Below, piece by piece: positions 9,068 to 16,646 of a DNA stretch of 32,856 bases. A model generated the notes under the pieces. That model did no database searches, was not told where the DNA came from, and saw only the letters and a list, made by a program, of their open reading frames with translations. A program made the position numbers and the translations under genes. Within the stretch, counting starts at the first letter, position 1. The number at the start of each line of letters is the position of its first letter. The DNA lies in assembly GCF_001592045.1 (NCBI RefSeq), contig NZ_BCWB01000055.1:1-32856 (forward strand). Reading direction: 5' to 3'. The stretch comes from Thermobifida fusca NBRC 14071 = JCM 3263. GTDB taxonomy: Bacteria; Actinomycetota; Actinomycetes; Streptosporangiales; Streptosporangiaceae.

Positions 9068-9126
9068 CCGAGCCTCAGGCACCCGCCCGAAGCACCCAGA
9101 CCGCCCCGACTGTCGTCGGGTCCCCC

Positions 9127-9132
9127 TATGCT
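9127..9132 (+). promoter_or_regulatory. -10 element for holB, predicted leaderless or near-leaderless
   Basis: TATGCT fits the actinobacterial TANNNT -10 pattern and ends 5 nt before GTG 9138 and 8 nt before ATG 9141. I see no good -35 box and no Shine-Dalgarno sequence. Confidence 0.45.
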
Positions 9133-9140
9133 GGCCGGTG

Positions 9141-10313
9141 ATGAGCGTCTTCGACACCCTGGTGGGCCAGGACACGGTAGTCCAACGGCTGCGCGCCGCC
9201 GTGCGCGCAGCCGACAACCTGCTCTCCGGCGGTGACGGCACGGGCATGACCCACGCGTGGCTGTTCACCGGCCCGCCCGGGGCAGGGCGAGCCCAGGCAG
9301 CCCGCGCATTCGCCGCCGCCCTCCAATGCACCCACGGCGGCTGCGGCGAATGCGCCTCCTGCCACCAAGTGCTTGCCGGAACCCACCCCGACGTCCTCTA
9401 CGTGCGCCCCAGCGGGCTCAGCTTCGGCGTGGAGCAGACCCGGGAACTCGTGGTGCGCGCCGCCTCCAGCCCCACGGGGGGCCGCTTCCGGGTCGTGCTG
9501 TTCGAAGACGCCGACCGCGCCACCGAAGCCGCCTCCAACGCCCTGCTCAAAGCAATCGAAGAACCCGCCCCGCGCACCGTGTGGCTGCTGTGCACGCCCA
9601 CCGCCCACGACCTGCTCGTCACGATCCGCTCCCGCTGCCGCCTCGTGAACCTGCGCACCCCCAGCACGGAAGCGATCATCGACGCCCTCGTCACCCGGGA
9701 CGGGATCGACCGGGACCGCGCAGTCGCCGCGGCCCGCGCCGCTGCCGGACACTTGGAACGCGCCCGCCAACTCGCCACCGACGAAACCGCCCGCGCCCGG
9801 CGGGAAGAAGTCCTCACCATCCCCGCCCGGCTCGACAGCCTCGGCGCGTGCGTGCACGCCGCCGCCCGCCTGTACGAGATCGCGGAAGCCGACGCGAAGG
9901 AAAGCACCGCGGCCCTCGACGAACAGGAGAAAGCAGACCTCAAAGCTGCTTTCGGGGAAGGCGCCACCGGCAAAGGCGTGGCCAAAGCAGTGCGCGGCGC
10001 AGCCGGAGCCCTCAAAGAACTCGAGGAACGGCAGAAACGCCGCGCTACCCGCATCAAACGGGACGCCTACGACACGTTCCTCATGGACCTGGTCGCCTTC
10101 TACCGGGACGTGCTCGCCATCCAACTCGGTGCGTCCGTGGAACTCTCCACCGCGGACCGCGACGCCGACCTGCGTCGCGTGGCACGCTCCAGCACCCCGG
10201 AAGCCACCCTGCGCCGCATCGACGCGATCATGGAATGCCGCCGCCGCATCAACGCCAACGTCCACCCGCAGATCGCCATGGAAGCGATGACCGCCGCCCT
10301 GTATCTGGGCTGA
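9141..10313 (+). CDS. holB: DNA polymerase III subunit delta'
   Basis: A 390-residue clamp-loader subunit that, with delta and DnaX, opens and loads the beta clamp at primed DNA. It begins with the typical FDTLVGQ motif. The Walker A motif GPPGAGRA (44-51) has Arg in place of the catalytic Lys, as expected for the non-hydrolysing delta'. A four-cysteine zinc module follows (Cys63, 68, 71, 74; CGECASC). FEDADRATEAASNALLKAIEEP carries the Walker B-like region, and TIRSRC is the sensor or SRC-type motif. The C-terminal part is a helical collar domain. A GTG at 9138 lies immediately before the chosen ATG and could be the true start. The gene lies 73 nt after tmk, an order seen in several actinobacteria. 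Confidence 0.93.
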   Translation: MSVFDTLVGQDTVVQRLRAAVRAADNLLSGGDGTGMTHAWLFTGPPGAGRAQAARAFAAALQCTHGGCGECASCHQVLAGTHPDVLYVRPSGLSFGVEQTRELVVRAASSPTGGRFRVVLFEDADRATEAASNALLKAIEEPAPRTVWLLCTPTAHDLLVTIRSRCRLVNLRTPSTEAIIDALVTRDGIDRDRAVAAARAAAGHLERARQLATDETARARREEVLTIPARLDSLGACVHAAARLYEIAEADAKESTAALDEQEKADLKAAFGEGATGKGVAKAVRGAAGALKELEERQKRRATRIKRDAYDTFLMDLVAFYRDVLAIQLGASVELSTADRDADLRRVARSSTPEATLRRIDAIMECRRRINANVHPQIAMEAMTAALYLG

Positions 10314-10351
10314 GCCCTGCACGACACTGGTGCTGGCCGCAGGACGCCGCT

Positions 10352-10357
10352 TAGGCT
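10352..10357 (+). promoter_or_regulatory. -10 element for the PSP1 gene, predicted leaderless
   Basis: TAGGCT (TANNNT) ends exactly 7 nt before the ATG at 10365, the same spacing as at the MFS-tmk gene. There is no Shine-Dalgarno sequence, and the -35 region is weak. Confidence 0.45.
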
Positions 10358-10364
10358 GATCACC

Positions 10365-11171
10365 ATGCCCATGATCATGGCGGTGGCCTTCGAACGGTAC
10401 GGACGGCTCCACTACCTCGACCCGGGGCAGACCAGTCCCCGCGTCGGCGACAAAGTGCTCGTCCCCGCCGAAGGCGGACCCGAGGTCGCCGAATGTGTGT
10501 GGGCACCGCAGTGGGTCAACGAAGACATCCACGGCCTCCCCGTCTGCCTGGGCCTGGCCACTGACGCAGACCTGGCCCGCGCCGAACAGGCCCGCCGCCG
10601 ACGCGCTGAAGCACGCCGTACTGCGCGGCGCCTAGCCCGCACCCGCGGCGTGGACCTGGTGGTCGTCGGCGCCGACCACGTCGCCGACAGCGACGCCGTC
10701 ACCATCTACTACACGTCGCGCACCCGGGTGGACTACCGGGCCCTGCAACGGGAGCTGGCCCAGACCCTCAAAGCGCGGGTGCGGTTCATCCGGCTCTCCG
10801 CACGCGACGAAGCTCGCCGGCACGGCGGTATCGGCCCGTGCGGCCGCGAACTGTGCTGCGCCACCTTCCTCACCCGCTTCGAACCGGTGACGATGCGCAT
10901 GGCCAAAGCACACAACCTGCCCGCTAATCCCCTGCGGATCTCGGGCGCGTGCGGCAAGCTGATGTGCTGCCTGCGCTACGAGCACGAGCCGGACCAGGAG
11001 CACGAGTCCCCGGGGCGGCGCTTCTCGTGCGACCGAGCGGACGTCTGCGCGGCGAGGCAGGCATACGACAACGCCTACGAGGGCCTGGCACGGAGAACAG
11101 AAACGAGTGGGAACACAGGGCTGGATCGGCGCGTCACTGGTGGTGGCGCTGCTCGCGACCGGATGCGCTAA
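10365..11171 (+). CDS. PSP1-domain protein (RicT/YaaT-like)
   Basis: A 268-residue cytoplasmic protein with a PSP1 C-terminal domain. Known relatives include Bacillus RicT (YaaT), part of the Fe-S-containing Y-complex that modulates RNase Y. The family's cysteine clusters are present: GIGPCGRELCCATF around residue 160, and GACGKLMCCLRYEHE about 40 residues later, preceded by the characteristic RHGGIGPCG. The N-terminal half is followed by an Arg/Ala-rich helical linker. The start ATG lies 7 nt behind a -10-like TAGGCT; a second in-frame ATG at 10371 is possible. It follows holB by 51 nt, a neighbourhood seen in many Gram-positive bacteria. The 3' end overlaps the next gene by 65 nt in another frame. 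No RNase Y or RicA/RicF gene is in the window, so the role here is inferred. Confidence 0.88.
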   Translation: MPMIMAVAFERYGRLHYLDPGQTSPRVGDKVLVPAEGGPEVAECVWAPQWVNEDIHGLPVCLGLATDADLARAEQARRRRAEARRTARRLARTRGVDLVVVGADHVADSDAVTIYYTSRTRVDYRALQRELAQTLKARVRFIRLSARDEARRHGGIGPCGRELCCATFLTRFEPVTMRMAKAHNLPANPLRISGACGKLMCCLRYEHEPDQEHESPGRRFSCDRADVCAARQAYDNAYEGLARRTETSGNTGLDRRVTGGGAARDRMR

Positions 11172-12645
11172 CGTCAACCCCCTTGCCGCGTCGGAGACAG
11201 CGGACCCGCTGGCCGCCTTCTACGACCAGGAGATCGCCTGGGAGGACTGCGGCCGGGGCTTCGAATGCGGCACGATCACAGTCCCCATGGACTACGACGA
11301 CCCGTCCGGACGGCAGGTGACGATCGCGGTGAAACGCCTCCCCGCCTCCGGGGACAAAATCGGATCCCTGGTGGTCAACCCGGGTGGGCCGGGCGGCTCC
11401 GGACTCGACTATGTCAGCGCCGCCCCCTCCCTGTTCAGCGAGCAGGTGCGGGAACGGTTCGACATCGTCGGCTTCGACCCGCGGGGCGTCAGCCAGAGCA
11501 CCCCCATCTACTGCATGGACAGCGCGGGACTGGACGAGTTCATCGGCTTCCCCGCGCCCATCCTGGACAGCGAGGACCCCGCCGACACCCGACTGGACGA
11601 GTTCGCCCAGGTGAACCGCGACTTCGTTGCGGCGTGCCTGGAACGTTCCGGGGAGCTCATCCACCACGTGGGCACCGCCAACGTGGCCCGTGACCTGGAC
11701 GTGCTGCGGGAAGTGCTCGGCGACGACAAGCTCACCTACCTCGGCAAGTCCTACGGCACGTTCATCGGCGCCCACTACGCCGAACTCTTCGGCGACAAGG
11801 TGCGCGCCCTCGTCCTGGATGGCGCGGTCGCCCCGCACGGCGACCAGTTGGAGCTCAGCGTCGAACAAGCGGAAGGCTTCACCACGGCCCTGCACGCTTT
11901 CGTTGACGACTGCCTGACCTGGTCCGACTGCCCGCTCGCCGACGGGGAGAACCCCACCGTGGAAGAAGGGGTGGCGCGGATCGCTGCACTCATGGAGCAG
12001 GCCGCAGCCGAGCCGTTGCGCAACCGGATTGACGACCGGGAGATCAACCAGACCCGCGTGGAACTGGGGGTGCTCGCCGCCTTGTACAGCGAGTCGCTGT
12101 GGCCGCGGGTCCGCGCCGGGCTCGCTGAAGCGATCAACGACGGCGACGGCACGACGCTTCTCGAACTCGGCGACATGCTGTACCGCCGGGACAACCGCAC
12201 CACGTACGAGAACTCCCTGGCCGCGCTGATCGCGGTGAACTGCGCGGACCGGCCCGGACCGCGGGACCTCGCCGCCTACGAGGAGGCTGCGCGCACCGTG
12301 AAAACAACGTCGCCCCTGTTCGGGCCGTCCCTCGTGTGGGGCTCGTTGACGTGCGCGTACTGGCCGGAAGAAGCCCAGGAGGACGCGGTGCCGGAGATCG
12401 ACGGCGATGGCGCGCCGCCCATCCTCGTCGTCGGCACCACCCGGGACTCCGCGACCCCGTACGCGTGGGCGGAGGAAATGGCTGAGGCTCTGGAGTCGGG
12501 GGTGCTGCTCACCTGGGACGGGGACGGCCACACCGCCTACGGGTTCGACGCGTGCGTGGACGCGGAAGTCGACGCCTACCTGGTGGAGGGGGACGTGCCG
12601 GAAGACGGGACTGTCTGCGCCCTGGGAACCCAGACAAACCGATAA
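11107..12645 (+). CDS. lipoprotein alpha/beta-hydrolase, S33 tripeptidyl aminopeptidase-like
   Basis: A 512-residue secreted lipoprotein. The signal ends in the lipobox LATGC, with Cys20 as the lipidation site. The mature protein is an alpha/beta-hydrolase of the S33/TAP-like peptidase group: oxyanion loop NPGGPGGSG, GFDPRGVSQS, and nucleophile elbow GKSYGT with Ser215. The likely acid is Asp447 (VGTTRDSATP) and the likely histidine His475 (DGDGHTAYG); a TAP-like C-terminal domain contains these last two. Streptomyces relatives cut tripeptides from protein N-termini outside the cell, so a nutritional or maturation role is plausible. The GTG at 11107 lies inside the end of the PSP1 gene and is preceded by GGAGA about 10 nt upstream, so translation may be coupled to PSP1. 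Confidence 0.9.
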   Translation: MGTQGWIGASLVVALLATGCANVNPLAASETADPLAAFYDQEIAWEDCGRGFECGTITVPMDYDDPSGRQVTIAVKRLPASGDKIGSLVVNPGGPGGSGLDYVSAAPSLFSEQVRERFDIVGFDPRGVSQSTPIYCMDSAGLDEFIGFPAPILDSEDPADTRLDEFAQVNRDFVAACLERSGELIHHVGTANVARDLDVLREVLGDDKLTYLGKSYGTFIGAHYAELFGDKVRALVLDGAVAPHGDQLELSVEQAEGFTTALHAFVDDCLTWSDCPLADGENPTVEEGVARIAALMEQAAAEPLRNRIDDREINQTRVELGVLAALYSESLWPRVRAGLAEAINDGDGTTLLELGDMLYRRDNRTTYENSLAALIAVNCADRPGPRDLAAYEEAARTVKTTSPLFGPSLVWGSLTCAYWPEEAQEDAVPEIDGDGAPPILVVGTTRDSATPYAWAEEMAEALESGVLLTWDGDGHTAYGFDACVDAEVDAYLVEGDVPEDGTVCALGTQTNR

Positions 12646-12762
12646 ACCCGGCAAACTACCCTGAACCAGGTAAAAGCTCCTCAAAATACGCGAGGATGGT
12701 GGGAAGCGGGGCGCAACCGCGGGAATGGCCCTCACAAGGACAGGCATGACGCGGAGGGCAGC

Positions 12763-14286
12763 ATGAAACGGACGAAGGACCGCGCGGCTCCGAACGCCAC
12801 AGGGACGCATCCGACCCCGCAGTCCCCCATCCCCCAGCAGAGCACGTTCCTCGACACCTACCCCGAGTACGCCGACACGGCGATACTCGACCACCTGCGC
12901 GCCACCGAATACCGGTACCTCGACGCCAAAAACCACCTCTACCTGGACTACACGGGGGGCGGACTCCCCGCCGAAACCCAGATCCAAGCCCATGCTGACC
13001 GGGTACGGGCCAACTGCTTCGGCAACCCCCACTCCGCCAACCCCACCTCCGCCGCCTCAACCGAACTCGTGGAACAGGCCCGTGACGCGGTACTGCGGTT
13101 CTTCAACGCCTCCCCCGACGAGTACACGGCCATCTTCACCCCCAACGCCACCGGGGCCTGCCGTCTCGTCGGCGAGGCGTACCCGTTCCAACCCGGAACC
13201 CGGTTCGTGCAGCTCGCCGACAACCACAACTCCGTGAACGGCATCCGCGAATTCGCGCGCCGCAGAGGAGCACAGATCGACACGATCGACGTCACACCTC
13301 CCGAACTGCGCGCAGAAGAACACGAGATTCACACCGCGCTCGACCGCCCCCCACCCCCGCCCCTCCGGAACCGGGAGGACAACGGCGGGCGGGCCGGACT
13401 ATTCGCCTACCCGGCGCAGAGCAACTTCTCCGGCGTGCAACACCCGCTGGAATGGATCGACATCGCCCACCGCTACGGCTTCGACGTGCTGCTGGACGCG
13501 GCCGCCTACGCGCCCGCCAACCGGATCGACCTCGCAGAAATCCACCCCGACTTCATGCCTGTGAGCTGGTACAAGCTCTTCGGGTATCCGACCGGCCTGG
13601 GCTGTCTCATCGCACGCCGTGAAGCCCTTGCCCGACTGCAGCGGCCGTGGTTCTCCGGAGGCACCATCCAAGCGGTCAGCGTGCAAGGCGACTGGTTCCA
13701 CCCGCTGGACGGCGCCGCAGCCTTCGAAGACGGCACCGTCAACTACCTGTCCATTCCGGATGTGGAAGTGGGACTGCGCTGGCTGTCCGCGATCGGCATC
13801 GACACCGTGCACACCCGGGTGCAGTGCCTCACCGGCTGGCTGCTCGACCAGCTGGTCCGCGCCCGCCACGCCACGGGCACGCCGCTCGTCCGCATCTACG
13901 GGCCCACCACCACGGACGCGCGCGGCGGCACGATCGCGTTCAACTTCCTCGACCCGGCGGGGCGCGTCGTCGACGAACGGGTGGTGGCCCGTGACGCGGC
14001 ACGCGCCACCATCTCGCTGCGGACCGGATGCTTCTGCAACCCCGGGGCAGGGGAGGCGGCTTTCCGGCTCCGCCGGGAAAACCTGCGACTGCCCGGACTG
14101 CAGTTTCCCGCCACAGTCGACGAGGTGCTCGCTGCCATGGGCATGCCCACGGCCGGAGCGATCCGCGTCTCCTTCGGCCTAGCGAGTACCCTGGATGATG
14201 GAGCGCGTTTCCTGGACTTCGCGTTCTCCACCTACCTGGACCGCTTCCCCGACACCAGCGACCTGCCCGCACGGGTGGCGTGCTGA
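12763..14286 (+). CDS. PLP-dependent class V aminotransferase with MoCo-sulfurase-like motifs
   Basis: A 507-residue PLP enzyme of the NifS/class V fold. The likely Schiff-base lysine is Lys271 in SWYKLFGYPTGLG. Upstream motifs are LDYTGGGLP, FGNPHSANPTS, FTPNATGA and DVLLDAAAY. The C-terminal RTGCFCNPG (Cys423, Cys425) matches the active-cysteine motif of molybdenum-cofactor sulfurases, which move sulfur from cysteine to a cofactor. There is no MOSC domain and no molybdenum enzyme nearby, so the acceptor is unknown. The ATG at 12763 has GGAGGG 6 nt upstream. A stretch of Pro residues near residue 200 may be a flexible insert. The first 28 residues are low-complexity. The gene precedes tRNA-Thr by 63 nt and is separate from it. 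Confidence 0.88.
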   Translation: MKRTKDRAAPNATGTHPTPQSPIPQQSTFLDTYPEYADTAILDHLRATEYRYLDAKNHLYLDYTGGGLPAETQIQAHADRVRANCFGNPHSANPTSAASTELVEQARDAVLRFFNASPDEYTAIFTPNATGACRLVGEAYPFQPGTRFVQLADNHNSVNGIREFARRRGAQIDTIDVTPPELRAEEHEIHTALDRPPPPPLRNREDNGGRAGLFAYPAQSNFSGVQHPLEWIDIAHRYGFDVLLDAAAYAPANRIDLAEIHPDFMPVSWYKLFGYPTGLGCLIARREALARLQRPWFSGGTIQAVSVQGDWFHPLDGAAAFEDGTVNYLSIPDVEVGLRWLSAIGIDTVHTRVQCLTGWLLDQLVRARHATGTPLVRIYGPTTTDARGGTIAFNFLDPAGRVVDERVVARDAARATISLRTGCFCNPGAGEAAFRLRRENLRLPGLQFPATVDEVLAAMGMPTAGAIRVSFGLASTLDDGARFLDFAFSTYLDRFPDTSDLPARVAC

Positions 14287-14302
14287 CCCGTCCGGATTCG
14301 AT

Positions 14303-14331
14303 TTCGGTCCTGCCCAGGAACGCGCTAGACT
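14303..14331 (+). promoter_or_regulatory. promoter of tRNA-Thr
   Basis: A -10 element TAGACT (14326-14331) is preceded at 17 nt by a weak -35-like TTCGGT (14303-14308). Transcription would start about 12 nt before the tRNA. Confidence 0.5.
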
Positions 14332-14349
14332 TACAGAGCCTCTGTGAAG

Positions 14350-14423
14350 GCCGCCTTAGCTCAGTCGGCCAGAGCGACGCACTCGTAATGCGTAGGTCGT
14401 GGGTTCGATTCCCACAGGCGGCT
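14350..14423 (+). tRNA. tRNA-Thr(CGT)
   Basis: A 74-nt tRNA. The acceptor GCCGCCT pairs with AGGCGGC, with discriminator T. The anticodon stem ACGCA/TGCGT encloses loop CTCGTAA, giving anticodon CGT (reads ACG, threonine). The T arm is GTGGG-TTCGATT-CCCAC. No CCA is encoded. The accessory region begins just downstream, but I found no repeat of the tRNA 3' end that would mark an attachment site. Confidence 0.96.
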
Positions 14424-14433
14424 CGCAGTACGG

Positions 14434-14467
14434 AAGGCCCTCCCCGGTCCAGGGAGGGCCTTTTCTT
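14434..14467 (+). terminator. rho-independent terminator of tRNA-Thr
   Basis: AAGGCCCTCCC (14434-14444) pairs perfectly with GGGAGGGCCTT (14452-14462) around a 7-nt loop, followed by TTCTTGTC. This is an 11-bp stem 10 nt past the tRNA. Confidence 0.9.
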
Positions 14468-14825
14468 GTCCTCTGTGCTGAGGAGGGGTCTCTGGCCAGG
14501 CTTCGGAAGCCGGCCTCGTCTGCATTCCTCGGGGTCTGACGGGACCGGAAGATCCAACGCCCTTGCTTGAAGGACGATGACGGAGCCGCCAACCGTCGCC
14601 GCCCGTTCAGCGCCTCCATGGCCCAGCGTGATGCGGAAAACAACAGGAAACCTTCATGGGTTGGCGGTGACGCTCAGGTCAAAGCGGCGTAGTGGTGCTG
14701 CCGGAACCCGGAGGGATCCCCAAACAGAGAAGCTCGGCTCGAAGTGCCACCATCAACGATCTACACTTCTCCAAGAAGTGAATGAAACTGGCGCCTTGGG
14801 CCGGTAAAGTCGCAGGTCGTTAAGT
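14468..14825. other. non-coding stretch and probable CRISPR leader
   Basis: I see no gene in this stretch: short open frames lack start signals and protein character. The last 60-70 nt, ending GGTAAAGTCGCAGGTCGTTAAGT immediately before the first CRISPR repeat when read in two parts (GGTAAAGTCGCAGG, then TCGTTAAGT), are less GC-rich than the surroundings. They have the position and composition expected of a type I-E leader, but this is not proven. Confidence 0.4.
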
Positions 14826-14915
14826 GTGCTCCCCGCGCATGCGGGGATGGACCACGCAGGGGGCGCGGGGGCGAAACCCGTATAGGGTGCTCCCCGCGCA
14901 TGCGGGAGGGGTGCG
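14826..14915 (+). CRISPR. minimal type I-E CRISPR locus, one spacer
   Basis: The first repeat is 14826-14854 (29 nt) and begins GTGCTCCCCGCGCATGCGGG with the I-E stem CCCCGC-GCAT-GCGGGG. The 20-nt start recurs at 14887, exactly 61 nt later, so the spacer (14855-14886) is 32 nt. A 29+32 period is the type I-E standard. The second copy (14887-14915) diverges after GCGGG, as terminal repeats do. No further repeat and no cas gene is visible. It may be a seed array, a collapsed array, or an outlying array served by cas genes elsewhere. Confidence 0.8.
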
Positions 14916-14975
14916 GCGGTAGCCACACCCTGACCGGTGCTTGTGTGACTGCCTGGTGTTTTGAGTTGTGAGTAT

Positions 14976-16181
14976 CTAAAGCATGCCTGCTCTGCGGGCC
15001 AGTTCTTGGAGTGCTGGGCTGGCGGGGTCTTGGATGGTGAGGAGGTCTCCGATTGCTTGACGGGCTAGGGGATGGCTGTGGACTTGTTCGGGTGTGATTG
15101 ATTCTGCTTGGTGCAGCGTATGGATGGCTTTGTCGAGGTTGCGTCGCTGAAGGTGGGCGCGTGCGACGTCGATGAGGAACCGTCCTCGCCGTTCTGCGGA
15201 TAGGTCTGAAGCATCGACTGTTGCTGCTGCTCGCAGCGCTATTCCGGCATCGCCTAGGTCCACTGCGACCGATACTTCATGCAGGCTCACGTTGGTTGGG
15301 CCGAACTCGGTGTGGAAGTCGTTGCGGTCTGCGCCGAGTTGTTGAGCTAGGGATCGTGCTGAGATGAGGTGTGTGTATGCGGCGGTTGCGTCGTTGCTGC
15401 GGGCGGCGGCAATGGCCCGTTGCAGAGTCAGCGCTCCCATGAGTGATAGCACCTCTGGACGGTCGTTGGAAGCCAGAGAGGACAGCGCCTCTATTGAGGT
15501 GCGCGCTACTGTGTCGACCTGGTGGAAGTGTTTGGCCCCCTGAAAGGTCACACACAACCGGAACTCGCCCGCCGCCATCAACAGCGGATCATCAGCCCGC
15601 TCTGCCGCGACGATTGCCCGCTCAGCAGCAACCCAGGCCGCCGCAAAGTCGCCCAGCTTGCTGAGCGCCGACGAACACGCCTGGTAGACCGAGGCCAGCA
15701 ACCGGAAACATTCGGTGCGCTGCTCGTCGTCGACGGATCGTGCCGCTGTCTCCAGTTGAGGCACCAAGGATTCCAGCAGGTCTGTCAACTCCAGGTAGTG
15801 ACCCTTATGGGTGAGCTGCCACGCCTGCTCTACACGAGGCCGCAACTCTGCAAGATCAGCTGGTTGCTTTTGAGCGAGGAGCGCATTCAGGGCGTGCGCG
15901 GCACTCAGCACCAGGCGCAGCCGGGTACTGTCTGGGGTTTCTTTGGCTGTGGCCGCGACGATAGGTGCCTCAGCGGCCAGTTCCGCAACCGGTACGTCCA
16001 ACACCTCAGCCACGGCTGCCAGCACCGACATCCGGTCGACCTTGCGCACCCCGCGTTCCACCTGAGAAACCCAGGCTTCAGAACGGTTGATGAGAGCAGC
16101 GAACTCCCGTTGCGACAGGCCCCGTCTGCGCCGGTAATGGGCGATCTTGCGGCCCAGCGCTTTCTGATACTCCGTACTCAC
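14976..16181 (-). CDS. XRE-family regulator with TPR-like C-terminus
   Basis: A 401-residue regulator. Residues 9-65 form an XRE/Cro helix-turn-helix (LGRKIAHYRRRRGLSQREFAALINRSEAWVSQVERG, written here only as a landmark: LSQREFAAL and SEAWVSQVERG are the HTH core). The remaining 330 residues are Ala/Leu-rich helices in TPR-like repeats, a common layout in actinomycete ligand- or peptide-sensing regulators. The start is GTG at 16181 and overlaps the stop of the upstream ABM gene as GTGA, so the two are translationally coupled. The pairing with an ATP-binding anti-sigma-type gene nearby recalls the Streptomyces WhiJ-type regulator/ATPase/DUF397 clusters; I see no DUF397 gene. The target genes are unknown. 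Confidence 0.85.
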   Translation of the reverse strand: MSTEYQKALGRKIAHYRRRRGLSQREFAALINRSEAWVSQVERGVRKVDRMSVLAAVAEVLDVPVAELAAEAPIVAATAKETPDSTRLRLVLSAAHALNALLAQKQPADLAELRPRVEQAWQLTHKGHYLELTDLLESLVPQLETAARSVDDEQRTECFRLLASVYQACSSALSKLGDFAAAWVAAERAIVAAERADDPLLMAAGEFRLCVTFQGAKHFHQVDTVARTSIEALSSLASNDRPEVLSLMGALTLQRAIAAARSNDATAAYTHLISARSLAQQLGADRNDFHTEFGPTNVSLHEVSVAVDLGDAGIALRAAATVDASDLSAERRGRFLIDVARAHLQRRNLDKAIHTLHQAESITPEQVHSHPLARQAIGDLLTIQDPASPALQELARRAGML

Positions 16182-16486
16182 CGTGCCACACCTTTGGCAT
16201 CCTGCAGGTTCAGGAAGTCCACGGTGAAAGACTCCAGGTACTGGCCGCGTTCTTCAAGAAAGCGCATCACGTGCGGCTGCTCTTCGTGGGTCTCGAAAGC
16301 CGTCCGGTCAGCGTACAGCTCGTAGAAGACCCGCTGCAACGGCTCACCGTCCACCTCGTGCACTGCATAGACCAGGGTCCCCGGCTCGCTCTGGCGGATC
16401 TTGGGCAACGTCTCGGCCACAAGCGCATCAAACCCCTGCGCGCTGGCTTGGTCTTTCAGGACGAACTTAACCACCAGACCGAACAC
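16178..16486 (-). CDS. ABM-domain (antibiotic biosynthesis monooxygenase-like) protein
   Basis: A 102-residue protein with a dimeric ferredoxin-like alpha/beta-barrel fold of the ABM/YgiN type. The visible pattern is VVKFVLKD...FDALVAETLPKIRQSEPGTLVYAVHEVDGEPLQRVFYELY followed by AFETHEEQPHV, where the conserved ExHxxxPH-like stretch is typical. Some family members are cofactor-free monooxygenases or quinol oxidases, and many have no known substrate. The gene is first in a two-gene leftward unit and overlaps the XRE regulator start by 4 nt (GTGA). A 15-bp near-repeat flanks it (16171-16185 and 16522-16536), which may mark insertion of this gene in front of the regulator. Confidence 0.85.
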   Translation of the reverse strand: MFGLVVKFVLKDQASAQGFDALVAETLPKIRQSEPGTLVYAVHEVDGEPLQRVFYELYADRTAFETHEEQPHVMRFLEERGQYLESFTVDFLNLQDAKGVAR

Positions 16487-16646
16487 GGCGACTCCCTTAG
16501 CTGACTCTATGCGTTTCGCTGTCCGTACTCATCGTGTGGCAAACACATTCCAAACAACATTTACTTATTGTACTCTAGCCGTACTTTAAATACTAGTAGC
16601 GCAGTTCATATCGGCTATGGGCTGTCTCACGAGAGGTCACACCGCG

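Noticed and set aside
14350-14423. tRNA-Thr as the integration site of the accessory region
   Set aside because: No second copy of the tRNA 3' end was found at the right side of the region, and there is no integrase gene. The partial likeness GGTTCGACTGC near 17249 is too short.
14855-14886. CRISPR spacer targeting something within the window
   Set aside because: I saw no matching protospacer on either strand by eye elsewhere in the window.
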